A stretch of 64,000 nt of DNA from Acuticoccus sediminis (lineage in GTDB: Bacteria > Pseudomonadota > Alphaproteobacteria > Rhizobiales > Amorphaceae). Shown one piece after another: positions 34,504-45,005 of the stretch. Location: positions 992,001 through 1,056,000 of the forward strand of contig NZ_QHHQ01000001.1 of the NCBI RefSeq assembly GCF_003258595.1, written 5' to 3'. Below the pieces are notes generated by a model that was not told the origin of the DNA, searched no databases, and saw only the letters and a program-made list of their open reading frames with translations. Made by a program: the position numbers and the translations under genes. How positions within the stretch are numbered: position 1 is the first letter of the stretch; every line of letters begins with the position of its first letter.

Positions 34504-35121
34504 ATGACGTCCGGCCGCCTCATCGCCTGCGGCGTCGCGCTGATTCCGGCAGCGCTCGTCGCGGTCCTGGTCCTGACCGGGTGGTGGCCCGGGGGTCTTG
34601 AAGGCTACCTCGCGGTCCTCGCCCTCTACTGGCTGTTCTACTGCATCCCGGTCGGGCTGGCGTCCGGCGCGTTCCGCCTCGGCATCTCGTTCAAGGTGAA
34701 GCGGGCCGTCTGGGCGCCGGTGCTCGTCCTCGTGCAGGCCCTGTCATTCGTCGCCTACGGCCTCGCCAAGGGTTTCGCCGAGATCCCGCTGGAGACGATG
34801 GCCATCGGCGCGCTGCTCGCGTTCATCAACGCGCCGCTGGAGGAGTTCGCCTGGCGCGGGGCCTATCTTTCGGTGGCACGGCGCAATCCGCTGATCCAGG
34901 CCGTCGGCGTCTGGCTCTTCGCGCTGTGGCATGTGCCGATGATGATGGCGACCGGGATCACCTTCAGCGAGAGCGCCGCGTCGGTCGTATTCGGCACCTT
35001 CATGTTCGGCTCGGTCTGGGCGCTGGCGGCGTTCTGGACCGGGGGGATCGGCTGGGGGATCGTCGGCCACGTCATCGTCAACATGGTCGCCTTCCCCGCG
35101 CTCATCGCCGGCAACGGCTAG
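34504..35121 (+). CDS. CPBP-family intramembrane metalloprotease (CAAX/Abi-like)
   Basis: 205 aa with about six hydrophobic segments. Conserved motif EEFAWRG (about residue 113) and two histidine motifs, FALWHVP (about 141) and GHVIVNM (about 190), match the glutamate/histidine active site of CPBP proteases. Family members process or degrade membrane-anchored peptides. It is one base downstream of tenA, so probably translated with it. It ends by overlapping the convergent secreted-protein gene by 4 bases. Confidence 0.8.
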   Translation: MTSGRLIACGVALIPAALVAVLVLTGWWPGGLEGYLAVLALYWLFYCIPVGLASGAFRLGISFKVKRAVWAPVLVLVQALSFVAYGLAKGFAEIPLETMAIGALLAFINAPLEEFAWRGAYLSVARRNPLIQAVGVWLFALWHVPMMMATGITFSESAASVVFGTFMFGSVWALAAFWTGGIGWGIVGHVIVNMVAFPALIAGNG

Positions 35122-35492
35122 CGCACCGGGATCGCGATCGCCGGGCCGGGCCCATGCTCGCTGTCGACGGCGTAGACCTTCACCTCATCGACGTCGTCGG
35201 GGATCGTGATGCCGGTCAGGCTGCGCGTGAACGGCTGCTCGTTGACGTGGGGGTGGAAGATGGTGCGCGTGCCGAGCGTGCGCCCGTCCTCGGTCGCGAC
35301 CACGAACGTCTTCACGTAGTGGTCCCAGCCCTCGTCGTCGTGGCGCACGGTGACGTCGAAACGCCAGGTGTCGCCGGTTCGCACGGGAATGGCGGCGACG
35401 ATGGTGGGCGCATCTGCCGCGGCCGGTCCTGCCGCGGGGGCGGAGAGGGCGGCGAGGACGACAGACGCTACAGCGAGGGCGCGTCGGACCAT
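35118..35492 (-). CDS. Secreted hypothetical protein
   Basis: 124 aa with a clear signal peptide (RRALAVASVVLAALSAPAAGPAAA|DA). The mature ~95-aa part is probably a single beta-sandwich (TWRFDVTVRHDDEGWDHYVKTFVVATEDGRTLGTRTIFHPHVNEQPFTRSLTGI). The HPHVNEQPFTRS block looks strongly conserved in character, with His residues that could bind metal, but I know no function. Its start overlaps the alkB 3' end by 25 bases on the same strand, so it is expressed together with alkB. Confidence 0.75.
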   Translation of the reverse strand: MVRRALAVASVVLAALSAPAAGPAAADAPTIVAAIPVRTGDTWRFDVTVRHDDEGWDHYVKTFVVATEDGRTLGTRTIFHPHVNEQPFTRSLTGITIPDDVDEVKVYAVDSEHGPGPAIAIPVR

Positions 35493-36100
35493 GGGGTGAC
35501 CCGTCTCAGCGTGAGATTGATGCGGCCGCCGCCGTCGATCAGCCGGGAGGAGCCCGACAGCACGCGGTCGATGCCATGGTACATCAGCCGCGACTCCCCG
35601 CCGAACACGACGACGTCACCGGAGGAGAGGCGCACCGAGCGCGTCGGCCCGCGCCGCGTGGTCCCGCCCATCCGGAACACCGCGGTATCGCCCAGCGAAA
35701 CGGAGACGACGGGCGCGTCGTAGGTCCTTTCGTCGCTGTCCTGATGCATGCCGAGCTTGGCCCCTTCGTCGTACATGTTGACGAGGCAGGCTTCCGGTTC
35801 CGCGGGCGCGCCGAGCGAGCGCCACAGGGCGACGAGGCGGTCCGGCATCGGCGGCCAGGGCTTGCCGGTCTCCGGGTGACGCGGCTGGTAGCGGTAGCCG
35901 GTCTTGTCGGACACCCAGCCGAGCGGCCCGCAGTTCGTCATCATGACGGAGAACGGCTTGCCGGTCCGGGGCATCGTCGGCCGGAACAGCGGCGCCTTGC
36001 GGATGACCGCGGCGATGTCGGACAGCAGCGCGCGCTGTTCGGCGGGCGACAGCAGTCCGGGATGGATCGCGAGGCCGGCGGCCTCGATCGTGTCGGCCAT
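35468..36100 (-). CDS. alkB: Alpha-ketoglutarate-dependent DNA repair dioxygenase AlkB
   Basis: 210 aa from the ATG at MADTIEAAGL. AlkB removes alkyl groups (1-methyladenine, 3-methylcytosine) from DNA by Fe(II)/2-oxoglutarate oxidation. Iron ligands HQD (in LGMHQDSDE, about residue 125) and the distal His (LMYHGIDR, about 180) are present, as are the 2-oxoglutarate arginines in RINLTLRRV. The nucleotide-binding lid (YRYQPRHPETGKPWPPMP) is typical. An in-frame ATG 69 bases upstream is not supported. Divergent from yceI; no ada gene nearby. Confidence 0.9.
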   Translation of the reverse strand: MADTIEAAGLAIHPGLLSPAEQRALLSDIAAVIRKAPLFRPTMPRTGKPFSVMMTNCGPLGWVSDKTGYRYQPRHPETGKPWPPMPDRLVALWRSLGAPAEPEACLVNMYDEGAKLGMHQDSDERTYDAPVVSVSLGDTAVFRMGGTTRRGPTRSVRLSSGDVVVFGGESRLMYHGIDRVLSGSSRLIDGGGRINLTLRRVTPWSDAPSL

Positions 36101-36377
36101 GGGCGCCCACCCTTGTTGCGGGATCCTCGATCGGTGCGGACGTCTGCCCGATCTGGAGGACGAACGCAAATTTGTTTGCAGGCGATCGGCAGGAACGCCG
36201 CGAACGTTACCTCGGCGGGACGCGAGTCACTTTTCGGTGCCCTCTTCATCGAAAATCTCAGGTGCTTAGGTGTGGGCACGATCGGACGCGGCTCGCTCCC
36301 GTCTGTGACTCTTGATCGTCAATCACCCGCACTGTGCCGCGCGGCGCTTTGCGACCGGTTCCCTTTTGGAGACACTC

Positions 36378-36992
36378 ATGCGCCTCATGCTTGCCGCCGC
36401 CGCCACGTCGCTGGCTCTTGTCCTGCCCGTCCTGCCGGCGTCGGCCCAGTCGCTCGACATTCCGTCGGGCACGTACAAGAACGACCCGACCCACTCCTCC
36501 ATCGTCTGGAAGGTCACCCACCTCGGCTTCTCGACCTACACCGGCATGTTCGCCCGCGAGGGCATCAGCGCCACGGTCGAGCTCGACGCCGAGGACGTGT
36601 CGAAGTCGAAGCTGACCGTGACCCTCGCCGGCGACCAGGTCCGCACCCTTCACCCGGGCGACAAGGACTTTGACGCCGAGATCGCCTCGCCGATGTTCAT
36701 GAACACGGTCGAGTTCCCCGAGGTCACCTTCACGTCGACCAGCATCGAGGTGACCGGCGACAACACCGCCGAGATCACCGGTGACCTGACGATCGCCGGC
36801 CAGACCCACCCGCTGACGCTGCACACCACGCTGAACCAGGCCGGCGAGCACCCGATGGCCGGCATGCCCGCCTTCGGCATCTCCGCCACCGGCACGCTGC
36901 TGCGCTCCGAGTACGGCAACGAGGGTCTGCTCGGCCCCGTATCGGACGAGGTCTCGCTCGAGATCCAGGCCGAGTTCCTCCCGGCCCAGTAA
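36378..36992 (+). CDS. YceI family periplasmic lipocalin-like protein
   Basis: 204 aa, signal peptide to about residue 23 (LALVLPVLPASA|QS). The mature part is a YceI beta-barrel that binds polyisoprenoids in characterised members (DPTHSSIVWKVTHLGFSTYTGMF; FPEVTFTSTSIEVTG; GDLTIAGQTHPLTLHTTLN). Start at the ATG after GGAGACACTC. It is followed by a cytochrome b561 fused to a second YceI domain, a common pairing that suggests a role in isoprenoid quinone or membrane redox chemistry (inference). Confidence 0.88.
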   Translation: MRLMLAAAATSLALVLPVLPASAQSLDIPSGTYKNDPTHSSIVWKVTHLGFSTYTGMFAREGISATVELDAEDVSKSKLTVTLAGDQVRTLHPGDKDFDAEIASPMFMNTVEFPEVTFTSTSIEVTGDNTAEITGDLTIAGQTHPLTLHTTLNQAGEHPMAGMPAFGISATGTLLRSEYGNEGLLGPVSDEVSLEIQAEFLPAQ

Positions 36993-37165
36993 TCGGCCCA
37001 GTAAGCCGCCGAACGCCGCGGGTCCGGCCAGACCGGATTCGCGGCGTCCCTGCCGGGAGGCATGGCGGGCCGGCCCGCGTGCCCTGTGCTCCCAACCGTG
37101 CTGTTCCCAACCGAGCCGCGCGTGCCGGGTTGTATCGGCCGCGGCAGTTGTCGGAGAGTGACCCC

Positions 37166-38698
37166 GTGCCGACCACCCCCACAGACCGCCCGTTCCGCCC
37201 CTCGCGCTACACCACCGGCGCGATCCTCCTCCACTGGTCGATCGCGCTCCTGGTGATCCTGCAGATTGCCAGCGGCTATGCGATGGGCGCACTCGTTGCG
37301 CCTGGTTCGCCGACCCAGTACACGCTCTTCCAGCTCCACAAGAGCCTCGGGGCCACGGTGCTGCTGCTGACGGTCGCGCGCATCACGTGGCGGTTCTTCA
37401 ACCCGCCGCCGGCCGAACCGGAGAGCGTGACGCGGGTGGAGCGCCTCGTCGCCGGGCTGGTGCACAAGGTCTTCTACCTCCTGCTGATCGTGATCCCGCT
37501 GACGGGCTGGATCGTGATCACGGTCTCTCCGGTCCAGATCGACACGATCCTCTATTTCCAGAACTGGCTGCCGTGGCCGCACCTTCCCGGCCTCGCGGGC
37601 CTCTCGGCCGACGCGCGGACGGGGCTCGAGGACATCGCCGGCGAGACCCACGAAATTCTCGCGTACGCGATGGGCGCGCTGGTCCTGCTCCACATCGCCG
37701 GCGCGGTGAAACATCAGCTCGACGACGGGCAGTACATCCGGCGCATGTCGCTCCTCGCCCGCGGTGCGGGTCCCCGGAAGGCCTACGGCCACGCGACGAC
37801 GGTGCTGGCGACGGCCCTGATCGGCGCCGGAATCATCGGGAGCGCAGGCTTCGCGCGGTACGAGCCGGACGCCGACAAGGCCGCCGTCTCGCCGGGCACG
37901 GCCGAGACTGCGCCGGCCCGGGACGCTGATGTGGCGGAGACGTTCGCGACCGCCGCCATGGACGCGTCGGAGGCCGAAGCCACCGAACTGGCCGCCGCCG
38001 ACGCCGCTCCGGCGGCTGCCGAGACCGCCGCTGCCAGCGACGACGCTGAACCCGCGGCGGCCGGGGCCGTCACCGACCGCACGACGGCCGTGGAGCCCGC
38101 GCCCGCCGGCGTCGCGGCGGACGCCGCGGAGGAGGCCGAGGCGACCCAGCTCGCCGCCGTCGCCGGCGCCACGTCCCCGGACGCTCCCGCCGCGTCGGTG
38201 CCCGAGTGGGCCGTTCGGCCGCAGGAGAGCGCGCTCGCCTTCACCTTCGGCTACCAGTCGGCGGAGATCGCCGCCCGGTTCGGCAGCTTCGACGCCCGGA
38301 TCGCGTTCGACCCGGACAACCTCGACGCCTCGACGGTCAGCGTGACCGTCGACCTCGACAGCGTCGCGATCACCAGCGGAACGATCGCAATCGGCCAGGT
38401 CAAAGGCGGCGACGGCCTCGGCGTGAGCGCCAATCCGCAGGCGACCTTCACCTCCGAGACGATCCGCCGGACCGGGGAGGGGGCCTATGTCGCCGAGGGC
38501 GTGCTGCGCCTGAAGACCATCGAGCGCCCGGCCACGCTCGACTTCACGCTCGAGATCGACGGCGACACCGCGGTGGCGCATGGCAAAACCACGCTCGAGC
38601 GGCTCGGCTGGGACGTCGGCAGGCAGAGCGATCCCAAGGGGGGAACGATATCCCCCGCGGTCGAGGTGACATTCGACGTGACGGCAGATCGGCGTTAA
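37166..38698 (+). CDS. Cytochrome b561 fused to a YceI domain
   Basis: About 510 aa from a GTG (VPTTPTDRPF) with GGAG 10 bases ahead; the longer frame begins at 37079. Residues about 10-215 are a four-helix di-heme cytochrome b561 with its histidines in LLHWSIALL, FQLHKSLG, HKVFYLLL and HEILAYAMGALVLLHIAG. One more membrane helix (about 220-240) leads to a ~130-aa Ala/Glu/Pro-rich periplasmic linker and a C-terminal YceI domain (about 355-510; FGYQSAEIAARFGSFDARIAF ... GVLRLKTIERPATLDFTLEIDG). Electrons could pass from quinol through the b-hemes to a ligand held by the YceI barrel; that is inference from the fusion. Confidence 0.85.
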   Translation: MPTTPTDRPFRPSRYTTGAILLHWSIALLVILQIASGYAMGALVAPGSPTQYTLFQLHKSLGATVLLLTVARITWRFFNPPPAEPESVTRVERLVAGLVHKVFYLLLIVIPLTGWIVITVSPVQIDTILYFQNWLPWPHLPGLAGLSADARTGLEDIAGETHEILAYAMGALVLLHIAGAVKHQLDDGQYIRRMSLLARGAGPRKAYGHATTVLATALIGAGIIGSAGFARYEPDADKAAVSPGTAETAPARDADVAETFATAAMDASEAEATELAAADAAPAAAETAAASDDAEPAAAGAVTDRTTAVEPAPAGVAADAAEEAEATQLAAVAGATSPDAPAASVPEWAVRPQESALAFTFGYQSAEIAARFGSFDARIAFDPDNLDASTVSVTVDLDSVAITSGTIAIGQVKGGDGLGVSANPQATFTSETIRRTGEGAYVAEGVLRLKTIERPATLDFTLEIDGDTAVAHGKTTLERLGWDVGRQSDPKGGTISPAVEVTFDVTADRR

Positions 38699-38725
38699 CT
38701 GCATGATGATCGGCGCGCACACCGA

Positions 38726-38753
38726 CTTGTGCGCCACATCACTGGTCTTATAT
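38726..38753 (+). promoter_or_regulatory. Sigma-32-type heat-shock promoter of dnaK
   Basis: CTTG (38726-38729), 17 bases, CTTATAT (38747-38753). This matches exactly the alphaproteobacterial RpoH consensus CTTG-N17/18-CYTATNT. It lies about 118 bases upstream of the dnaK ATG. Confidence 0.8.
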
Positions 38754-38870
38754 CTGCGAAGTGTGAGGGGGCTTAGCGGCCCCTGATGTCTGTCACGCGA
38801 ACCGGGGACCGGTCTCGTGAGCTTGGGGACGCCATAACGGGTCCCACCGGTCCGCCACGAAGGAGAGAAC

Positions 38871-40778
<1,908 letters not shown>

Positions 40779-40813
40779 GCCGGCGTCGTGACGCCGGACC
40801 GCTCCGATAGACC

Positions 40814-41899
40814 ATGGAACCGGACACAGCATCCCTGTCCGTCAAACCACTGTCCTCCGAGGGGTCGGCCTCCGCGCCGGCCCTTCTCCATGCGAGGAAT
40901 GGTGATGTCCGCCCACGCGGTGCGGACGGTGACAAGCCGACCTACGTGGTCATCGGGGCCAGCCGCAGCGGGACGACCATGACCGCCGGCCTGTTGCAGA
41001 TCCTCGGCGTCGAGTTCGGGGATCGGATGGCGCCGCGCGGGGAAGATCTCGAGATCAACGACTGCGTGCTTCGCCTCCAGAGCGCACTGTTTCCGGTGCG
41101 CCTCTGGGGCGTTCGCCGCGCGTTCGGAAAGCTCGTCGCCGCCCGTCGCGAGCGCTGGGGCGTGTTCGGTTTCAAGACACCTCACCTGGGTCAGGTCCTG
41201 CCGGTCCTCGCCGACAAGATCCCGAACCCTGTCTACATTTACGTTTTGCGTAATCCGTTGAAGAGCGCCGTCAGCTGGGAGCGCACGCACAACCGTGCCA
41301 TCTGGAAGACGCTGCCGAGCGTGCTGATCACCCAGTTCGCGACCGCGCTGTTCGTCGCCCGCACGAAGAGCCCCGTCCTCATGTTCGCCTACGAGGACGC
41401 GACGCGGTCCCCGGAGCGTTTCGTAGAGGAGTTCGTCTCGGCGACCGGCTTGTCCGCCAGCCCGGCCACGATAACGACCGCGGTCGACTTCATCTCCCCC
41501 ACTCGAGGCTACCGCGACGCGCGCCGTTTCTTCGGCCACGTCGACCGGATCAACGAACAGGGGGTGAGCGGCTGGGTCTGTGACCTCGCCGATCCGAATG
41601 CCTCGCTGAAGATCGAGGTGTTGCTCGGGGACACGGTCGTTGCGACCGGGACGGCGGACGTGAGGCGCGGCGACGTGCAGCGCGCCGGACATCACGCGAC
41701 GGGGCACTGCGGCTTTCAGCTCAAGTTCCCGACGCCGATCGCCGCCGCCGAGCACGGGCCGCTGAAGCTTCGCGTGCCGGCGTCACGCCACGAGGTGATG
41801 ATCGACGCGACGGAGGTCGTCCTGTCGGACAGGGGACCGCCTGGCGCGCCGGCGAACGATCCCAATCCCCGACCGACGGATACGACCGCAAAAGCCTAG
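40814..41899 (+). CDS. Sulfotransferase-like protein with C-terminal glycan-enzyme accessory domain, between dnaK and dnaJ
   Basis: 361 aa. After a ~40-aa disordered N-terminus comes a sulfotransferase-type P-loop for PAPS binding ([17 protein letters not shown], about residue 46), with FGFKTPHLG and [21 protein letters not shown] as the 3'-phosphate-binding segment (Arg/Ser). From about residue 240 there is a beta domain of the type appended to glycosyltransferases and sulfotransferases ([34 protein letters not shown] ... [10 protein letters not shown]). Likely role: sulfation of a surface glycan or lipid; the acceptor is unknown. No signal peptide. It sits 35 bases after dnaK and 16 bases before dnaJ, a place usually empty, so it is a probable insertion that would be cotranscribed with the heat-shock operon. 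Confidence 0.75.
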   Translation: MEPDTASLSVKPLSSEGSASAPALLHARNGDVRPRGADGDKPTYVVIGASRSGTTMTAGLLQILGVEFGDRMAPRGEDLEINDCVLRLQSALFPVRLWGVRRAFGKLVAARRERWGVFGFKTPHLGQVLPVLADKIPNPVYIYVLRNPLKSAVSWERTHNRAIWKTLPSVLITQFATALFVARTKSPVLMFAYEDATRSPERFVEEFVSATGLSASPATITTAVDFISPTRGYRDARRFFGHVDRINEQGVSGWVCDLADPNASLKIEVLLGDTVVATGTADVRRGDVQRAGHHATGHCGFQLKFPTPIAAAEHGPLKLRVPASRHEVMIDATEVVLSDRGPPGAPANDPNPRPTDTTAKA

Positions 41900-41915
41900 A
41901 GAAAATATCGCACCT

Positions 41916-43061
41916 ATGGCAACGACACAAAAGCGCGACTACTACGAGCTTCTCGAGGTCACCCGGACCGTGGACGAGAAGGGGCTGAAGACAGCCTACC
42001 GTAAGCTCGCCATGCGCTTCCACCCGGACCAGAACCCGGGTGATGCCGATGCCGAGCTGAAGTTCAAGGAAGTCTCCGAGGCCTACGAGGTGCTGCGCGA
42101 TCCGCAGAAGCGCGCCGCCTACGACCGCTTCGGCCACGCCGCCTTCGAGGGCGGCATGGGTCGTGGAAACGGCGCCGGCTTCGGCACCGACTTCGCCTCG
42201 GCGATGAGCGACATCTTCGACGAGTTCTTCGGCGGCGCCCGCGGGCCCGGCGGCGGCGGCCGGGGCGGCCGTCATCGCGGTTCGGACCTCAGGTACAATC
42301 TCGAGATCAGCCTCGAGGACGCGTTCAAGGGCAAGCGCGTCACGATCAACGTCCCGACCAGCGCGACCTGCGACGTGTGCACCGGGTCCGGCGCGCGGCC
42401 GGGCACCGAGCCCGTGACCTGCCCGACCTGTCAGGGCGCCGGGCGCGTGCGCGTCAGCCAGGGCTTCTTCACGCTGGAGCGGACCTGCGTCACCTGCTCG
42501 GGCCGCGGCTCGGTGGTACGCGACCCCTGCACCAACTGCGGCGGCTCCGGCCGCGTGTCCAAGGAGCGCGAGCTGTCGGTGGAGATCCCCAAGGGGATCG
42601 AGGACGGCACCCGCATCCGCCTCGCTGGCGACGGCGAGGCCGGCGTGATGGGCGGGCCTCCCGGCGACCTCTACATCTTCCTCTCGATCAAGCCGCACGA
42701 CTTCTTCCAGCGGGAAGGGGCGGACCTTTATTGCCGCGTGCCGATCTCGATGGCACGGGCCGCTCTCGGCGGCTCCATCGAGGTGCCGTCGATCGACGGC
42801 GAGAAGGCCAAGGTGAAGATCCCCGAGGCGACGCAGACGGGCCGTCAGTTCCGTCTGCGCGGCAAGGGCATGCCTGTCCTTAGGTCGAATCAGACAGGTG
42901 ATATGTACATTCAGGTGGTTGTTGAGACGCCTCAGAAGTTGACGCGGCGGCAGCGTGAGCTACTGACGGAGTTCGAGGAGCTGTCCTCGAACGAGAACCA
43001 TCCCGAGAGTCATGGGTTCTTCTCCCGTGCCCGTGAGTTTTTCGAGAACCTCTCACAGTAG
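41916..43061 (+). CDS. dnaJ: Chaperone DnaJ (Hsp40)
   Basis: 381 aa. J-domain with HPD (RFHPDQNP, about residue 33) that stimulates DnaK ATPase; Gly/Phe-rich region (about 75-125); four CxxCxGxG zinc repeats ([32 protein letters not shown]); C-terminal substrate domains to [13 protein letters not shown]. The ribosome-binding site is weak. Only 16 bases separate it from the sulfotransferase-like gene, so translation of dnaJ may now depend partly on that gene. pmtA follows 36 bases later. Confidence 0.97.
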   Translation: MATTQKRDYYELLEVTRTVDEKGLKTAYRKLAMRFHPDQNPGDADAELKFKEVSEAYEVLRDPQKRAAYDRFGHAAFEGGMGRGNGAGFGTDFASAMSDIFDEFFGGARGPGGGGRGGRHRGSDLRYNLEISLEDAFKGKRVTINVPTSATCDVCTGSGARPGTEPVTCPTCQGAGRVRVSQGFFTLERTCVTCSGRGSVVRDPCTNCGGSGRVSKERELSVEIPKGIEDGTRIRLAGDGEAGVMGGPPGDLYIFLSIKPHDFFQREGADLYCRVPISMARAALGGSIEVPSIDGEKAKVKIPEATQTGRQFRLRGKGMPVLRSNQTGDMYIQVVVETPQKLTRRQRELLTEFEELSSNENHPESHGFFSRAREFFENLSQ

Positions 43062-43097
43062 CGTCAGACGCGACAGAGTCCCTGCCGGAGCCCCCGA

Positions 43098-43886
43098 ATG
43101 ATCGACCAAGCCCGTCAACGTGCGAGAGAGATGCAGACGCGTCTGACGCAGGAAATGCAGACTCTGAAGCGCAAGAAGACACAGGGCGCGACCACACGGA
43201 GGGACATCCGTGTGCTGGAGGAGCTGCGCATCCTGGCGCGTCGGACCGAAGCGGAGCTGAAGCCGTCCGCGGCCTCCCGCGCCCGGGTGCGGCGGGTCCG
43301 CGAGCGCATCGTCGACGAGGTGAGGTTCCTGCGCCAGTGGGCCGAGAATCCGCTGAAGACCGGCGCGGTGGCCCCTTCCGGACAGGAGCTCTCGCGGCTG
43401 ATGGCGGCGTACGTCGAGCTGGACCGGCCGGGCGTCATCGTCGAGCTGGGGCCGGGCACCGGGGCGGTGACCCAGGCGCTCGTCGATCGCGGCGTCCCGC
43501 AGGACCGCCTCCTCCTCATCGAATATTCGCCCGAGTTCTGCACCCTGCTGCGCGAGCGCTTCCCCGACGCGACGGTGATGCAGGGCAACGCCTACGCTCT
43601 CGGCGAGGTGCTGGCGGAGATGGGCCATCCGCCCGTCGCCTCCGTGGTGTCGGGCCTCCCGCTGTTCACCCGGCCGCTGCCGGAGCGCCAGGCGCTCCTG
43701 AGCGACGCATTCCGGGCGATGGCGCCGGGCGCGCCGTTCATCCAGTTCTCCTACGCGCTGGTGCCGGCGGTGAAGGGGCTCGTCGGCATCACGTGGTCGA
43801 CCTCGCGCTGGGTGCTCGCCAATCTGCCGCCCGCCCGCGTCTGGGCCTACCGCTCCGCCGAGGACATCGTCGCCGTGGCCGCCTGA
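43098..43886 (+). CDS. pmtA: PmtA-type phospholipid N-methyltransferase with N-terminal coiled-coil extension
   Basis: 262 aa. The C-terminal ~190 residues are an SAM-dependent methyltransferase of the rhizobial PmtA type: LKTGAVAPSGQELSRLMAAYV, then SAM motif I VELGPGTGAVTQALV, LIEYSPEFC, and VVSGLPLFTRPLPERQALLSDAFRAM. PmtA methylates phosphatidylethanolamine stepwise to phosphatidylcholine. The first ~75 residues are highly charged, Arg/Lys/Glu-rich and helical (a probable coiled coil), not part of ordinary PmtA, which is ~200 aa. It follows dnaJ, an order seen in rhizobia. An rRNA-dimethyladenosine-type methyltransferase is a less likely reading. Confidence 0.8.
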   Translation: MIDQARQRAREMQTRLTQEMQTLKRKKTQGATTRRDIRVLEELRILARRTEAELKPSAASRARVRRVRERIVDEVRFLRQWAENPLKTGAVAPSGQELSRLMAAYVELDRPGVIVELGPGTGAVTQALVDRGVPQDRLLLIEYSPEFCTLLRERFPDATVMQGNAYALGEVLAEMGHPPVASVVSGLPLFTRPLPERQALLSDAFRAMAPGAPFIQFSYALVPAVKGLVGITWSTSRWVLANLPPARVWAYRSAEDIVAVAA

Positions 43887-43924
43887 CCGGCACGGCGAGG
43901 CCGCCCGCGACGGGACGCGATGTC

Positions 43925-43962
43925 AGGGAGCGCTCGGGCCACCGGGCGCTCCCTTTGCGTTT
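43925..43962 (+). terminator. Probable terminator after dnaK-sulfotransferase-dnaJ-pmtA
   Basis: 12-bp stem GGGAGCGCTCGG / CCGGGCGCTCCC (one G-T pair) with loop GCCA, followed by TTTGCGTTT. The rest of the 366-base gap to hslV holds only the promoter region. Confidence 0.65.
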
Positions 43963-44194
43963 CGGGCCGGTCTCCGGCGGGTGGCGGGGGATCGGGCGGG
44001 CGGCGACGCATTCGCAGCCCGCAGGCCAGATCATCGTGTCGCGGTGCATGGTAATCGCGGTGCAGAATCGAAATATATGAGGCGAGCACTCGGGTGGCGC
44101 GCCGATCAGCGCCGTCGCCATTGCAGAGACCGTCTCGCGACGACACCTGCGCGTGCTCGATGGGACCAGCCGTTGCGCCCCGGCGGCGCAGGCA

Positions 44195-44224
44195 CATTGC
44201 GGCCCTCCCGCGCGGGTCCCATAT
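44195..44224 (+). promoter_or_regulatory. Possible sigma-32-type promoter of hslVU
   Basis: ATTG followed by 18 bases and CCCATAT, ending 28 bases before the hslV ATG. It differs from CTTG-N17/18-CYTATNT at one position in each box but is close enough for a heat-shock operon. Confidence 0.4.
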
Positions 44225-44252
44225 CCGAGCAGTCTAAATTTGGTAATCCACG

Positions 44253-44807
44253 ATGAGTCAAAGCAACGAAGCCCCCTGGCACGGCACGACGATCCTGACC
44301 GTCCGCAAGGGCGGCAAGGTGGTCATCGCCGGCGATGGACAGGTGTCCATGGGGCCGACCGTCATGAAGGGGACCGCCCGCAAGGTGCGCCCGATCGGAA
44401 ACGGTACCGTCATCTCCGGGTTCGCCGGCGCGACCGCCGACGCCTTCACGCTGCTGGAGCGGCTGGAGGCGAAGCTGGAGCAGTATCCCGGCCAGCTCAT
44501 GCGCGCGGCCGTCGAGCTCGCAAAGGACTGGCGCACCGACCGCTATCTGCGCCACCTCGAGGCGATGATGATCGTCGCCGACAAGGAGCACACGTTCGTC
44601 ATCACCGGCAACGGTGACGTTCTTGAGCCGGAGAACGGCATCGCCGGTATCGGCTCGGGCGGGACCTACGCGCTCGCCGCCGCCCGCGCCCTCGCCGACA
44701 CCGGCATGTCGGCCGAGGAGATCGCCCGGCGCGCGATGAAGATCGCTGCGGAGATCTGCGTCTACACCAACGAGAACGTCATCGTCGAAGCGCTCGACGC
44801 GGCATGA
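44253..44807 (+). CDS. hslV: ATP-dependent protease peptidase subunit HslV (ClpQ)
   Basis: 184 aa. Proteasome-like threonine peptidase that forms the core of the HslUV protease. The catalytic Thr becomes the N-terminus after removal of the short leader ([13 protein letters not shown]); the S1-site and lysine (GTARKVRPI) and [19 protein letters not shown] are conserved. HslU, its ATPase, follows 198 bases later; the gap has no gene. Confidence 0.97.
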   Translation: MSQSNEAPWHGTTILTVRKGGKVVIAGDGQVSMGPTVMKGTARKVRPIGNGTVISGFAGATADAFTLLERLEAKLEQYPGQLMRAAVELAKDWRTDRYLRHLEAMMIVADKEHTFVITGNGDVLEPENGIAGIGSGGTYALAAARALADTGMSAEEIARRAMKIAAEICVYTNENVIVEALDAA

Positions 44808-45005
44808 CGCTGGCCCGCTCCGTTCCGGTCTGGTCCGGGGCAGGGCAGGCGAGCCGCCGCCGGTCGCGCGAAGACCGACACGCCAAGATATGAGTTGCCC
44901 CAGCGCTGCGCGCGCCCGAAATCATAGGGGTCGCAGCGGACAACGCCGCGCCGACTGGGCGGCACCCGGCGGGATCTGCAGGATCAGCCGGTGGAAAGGA
45001 ACACC

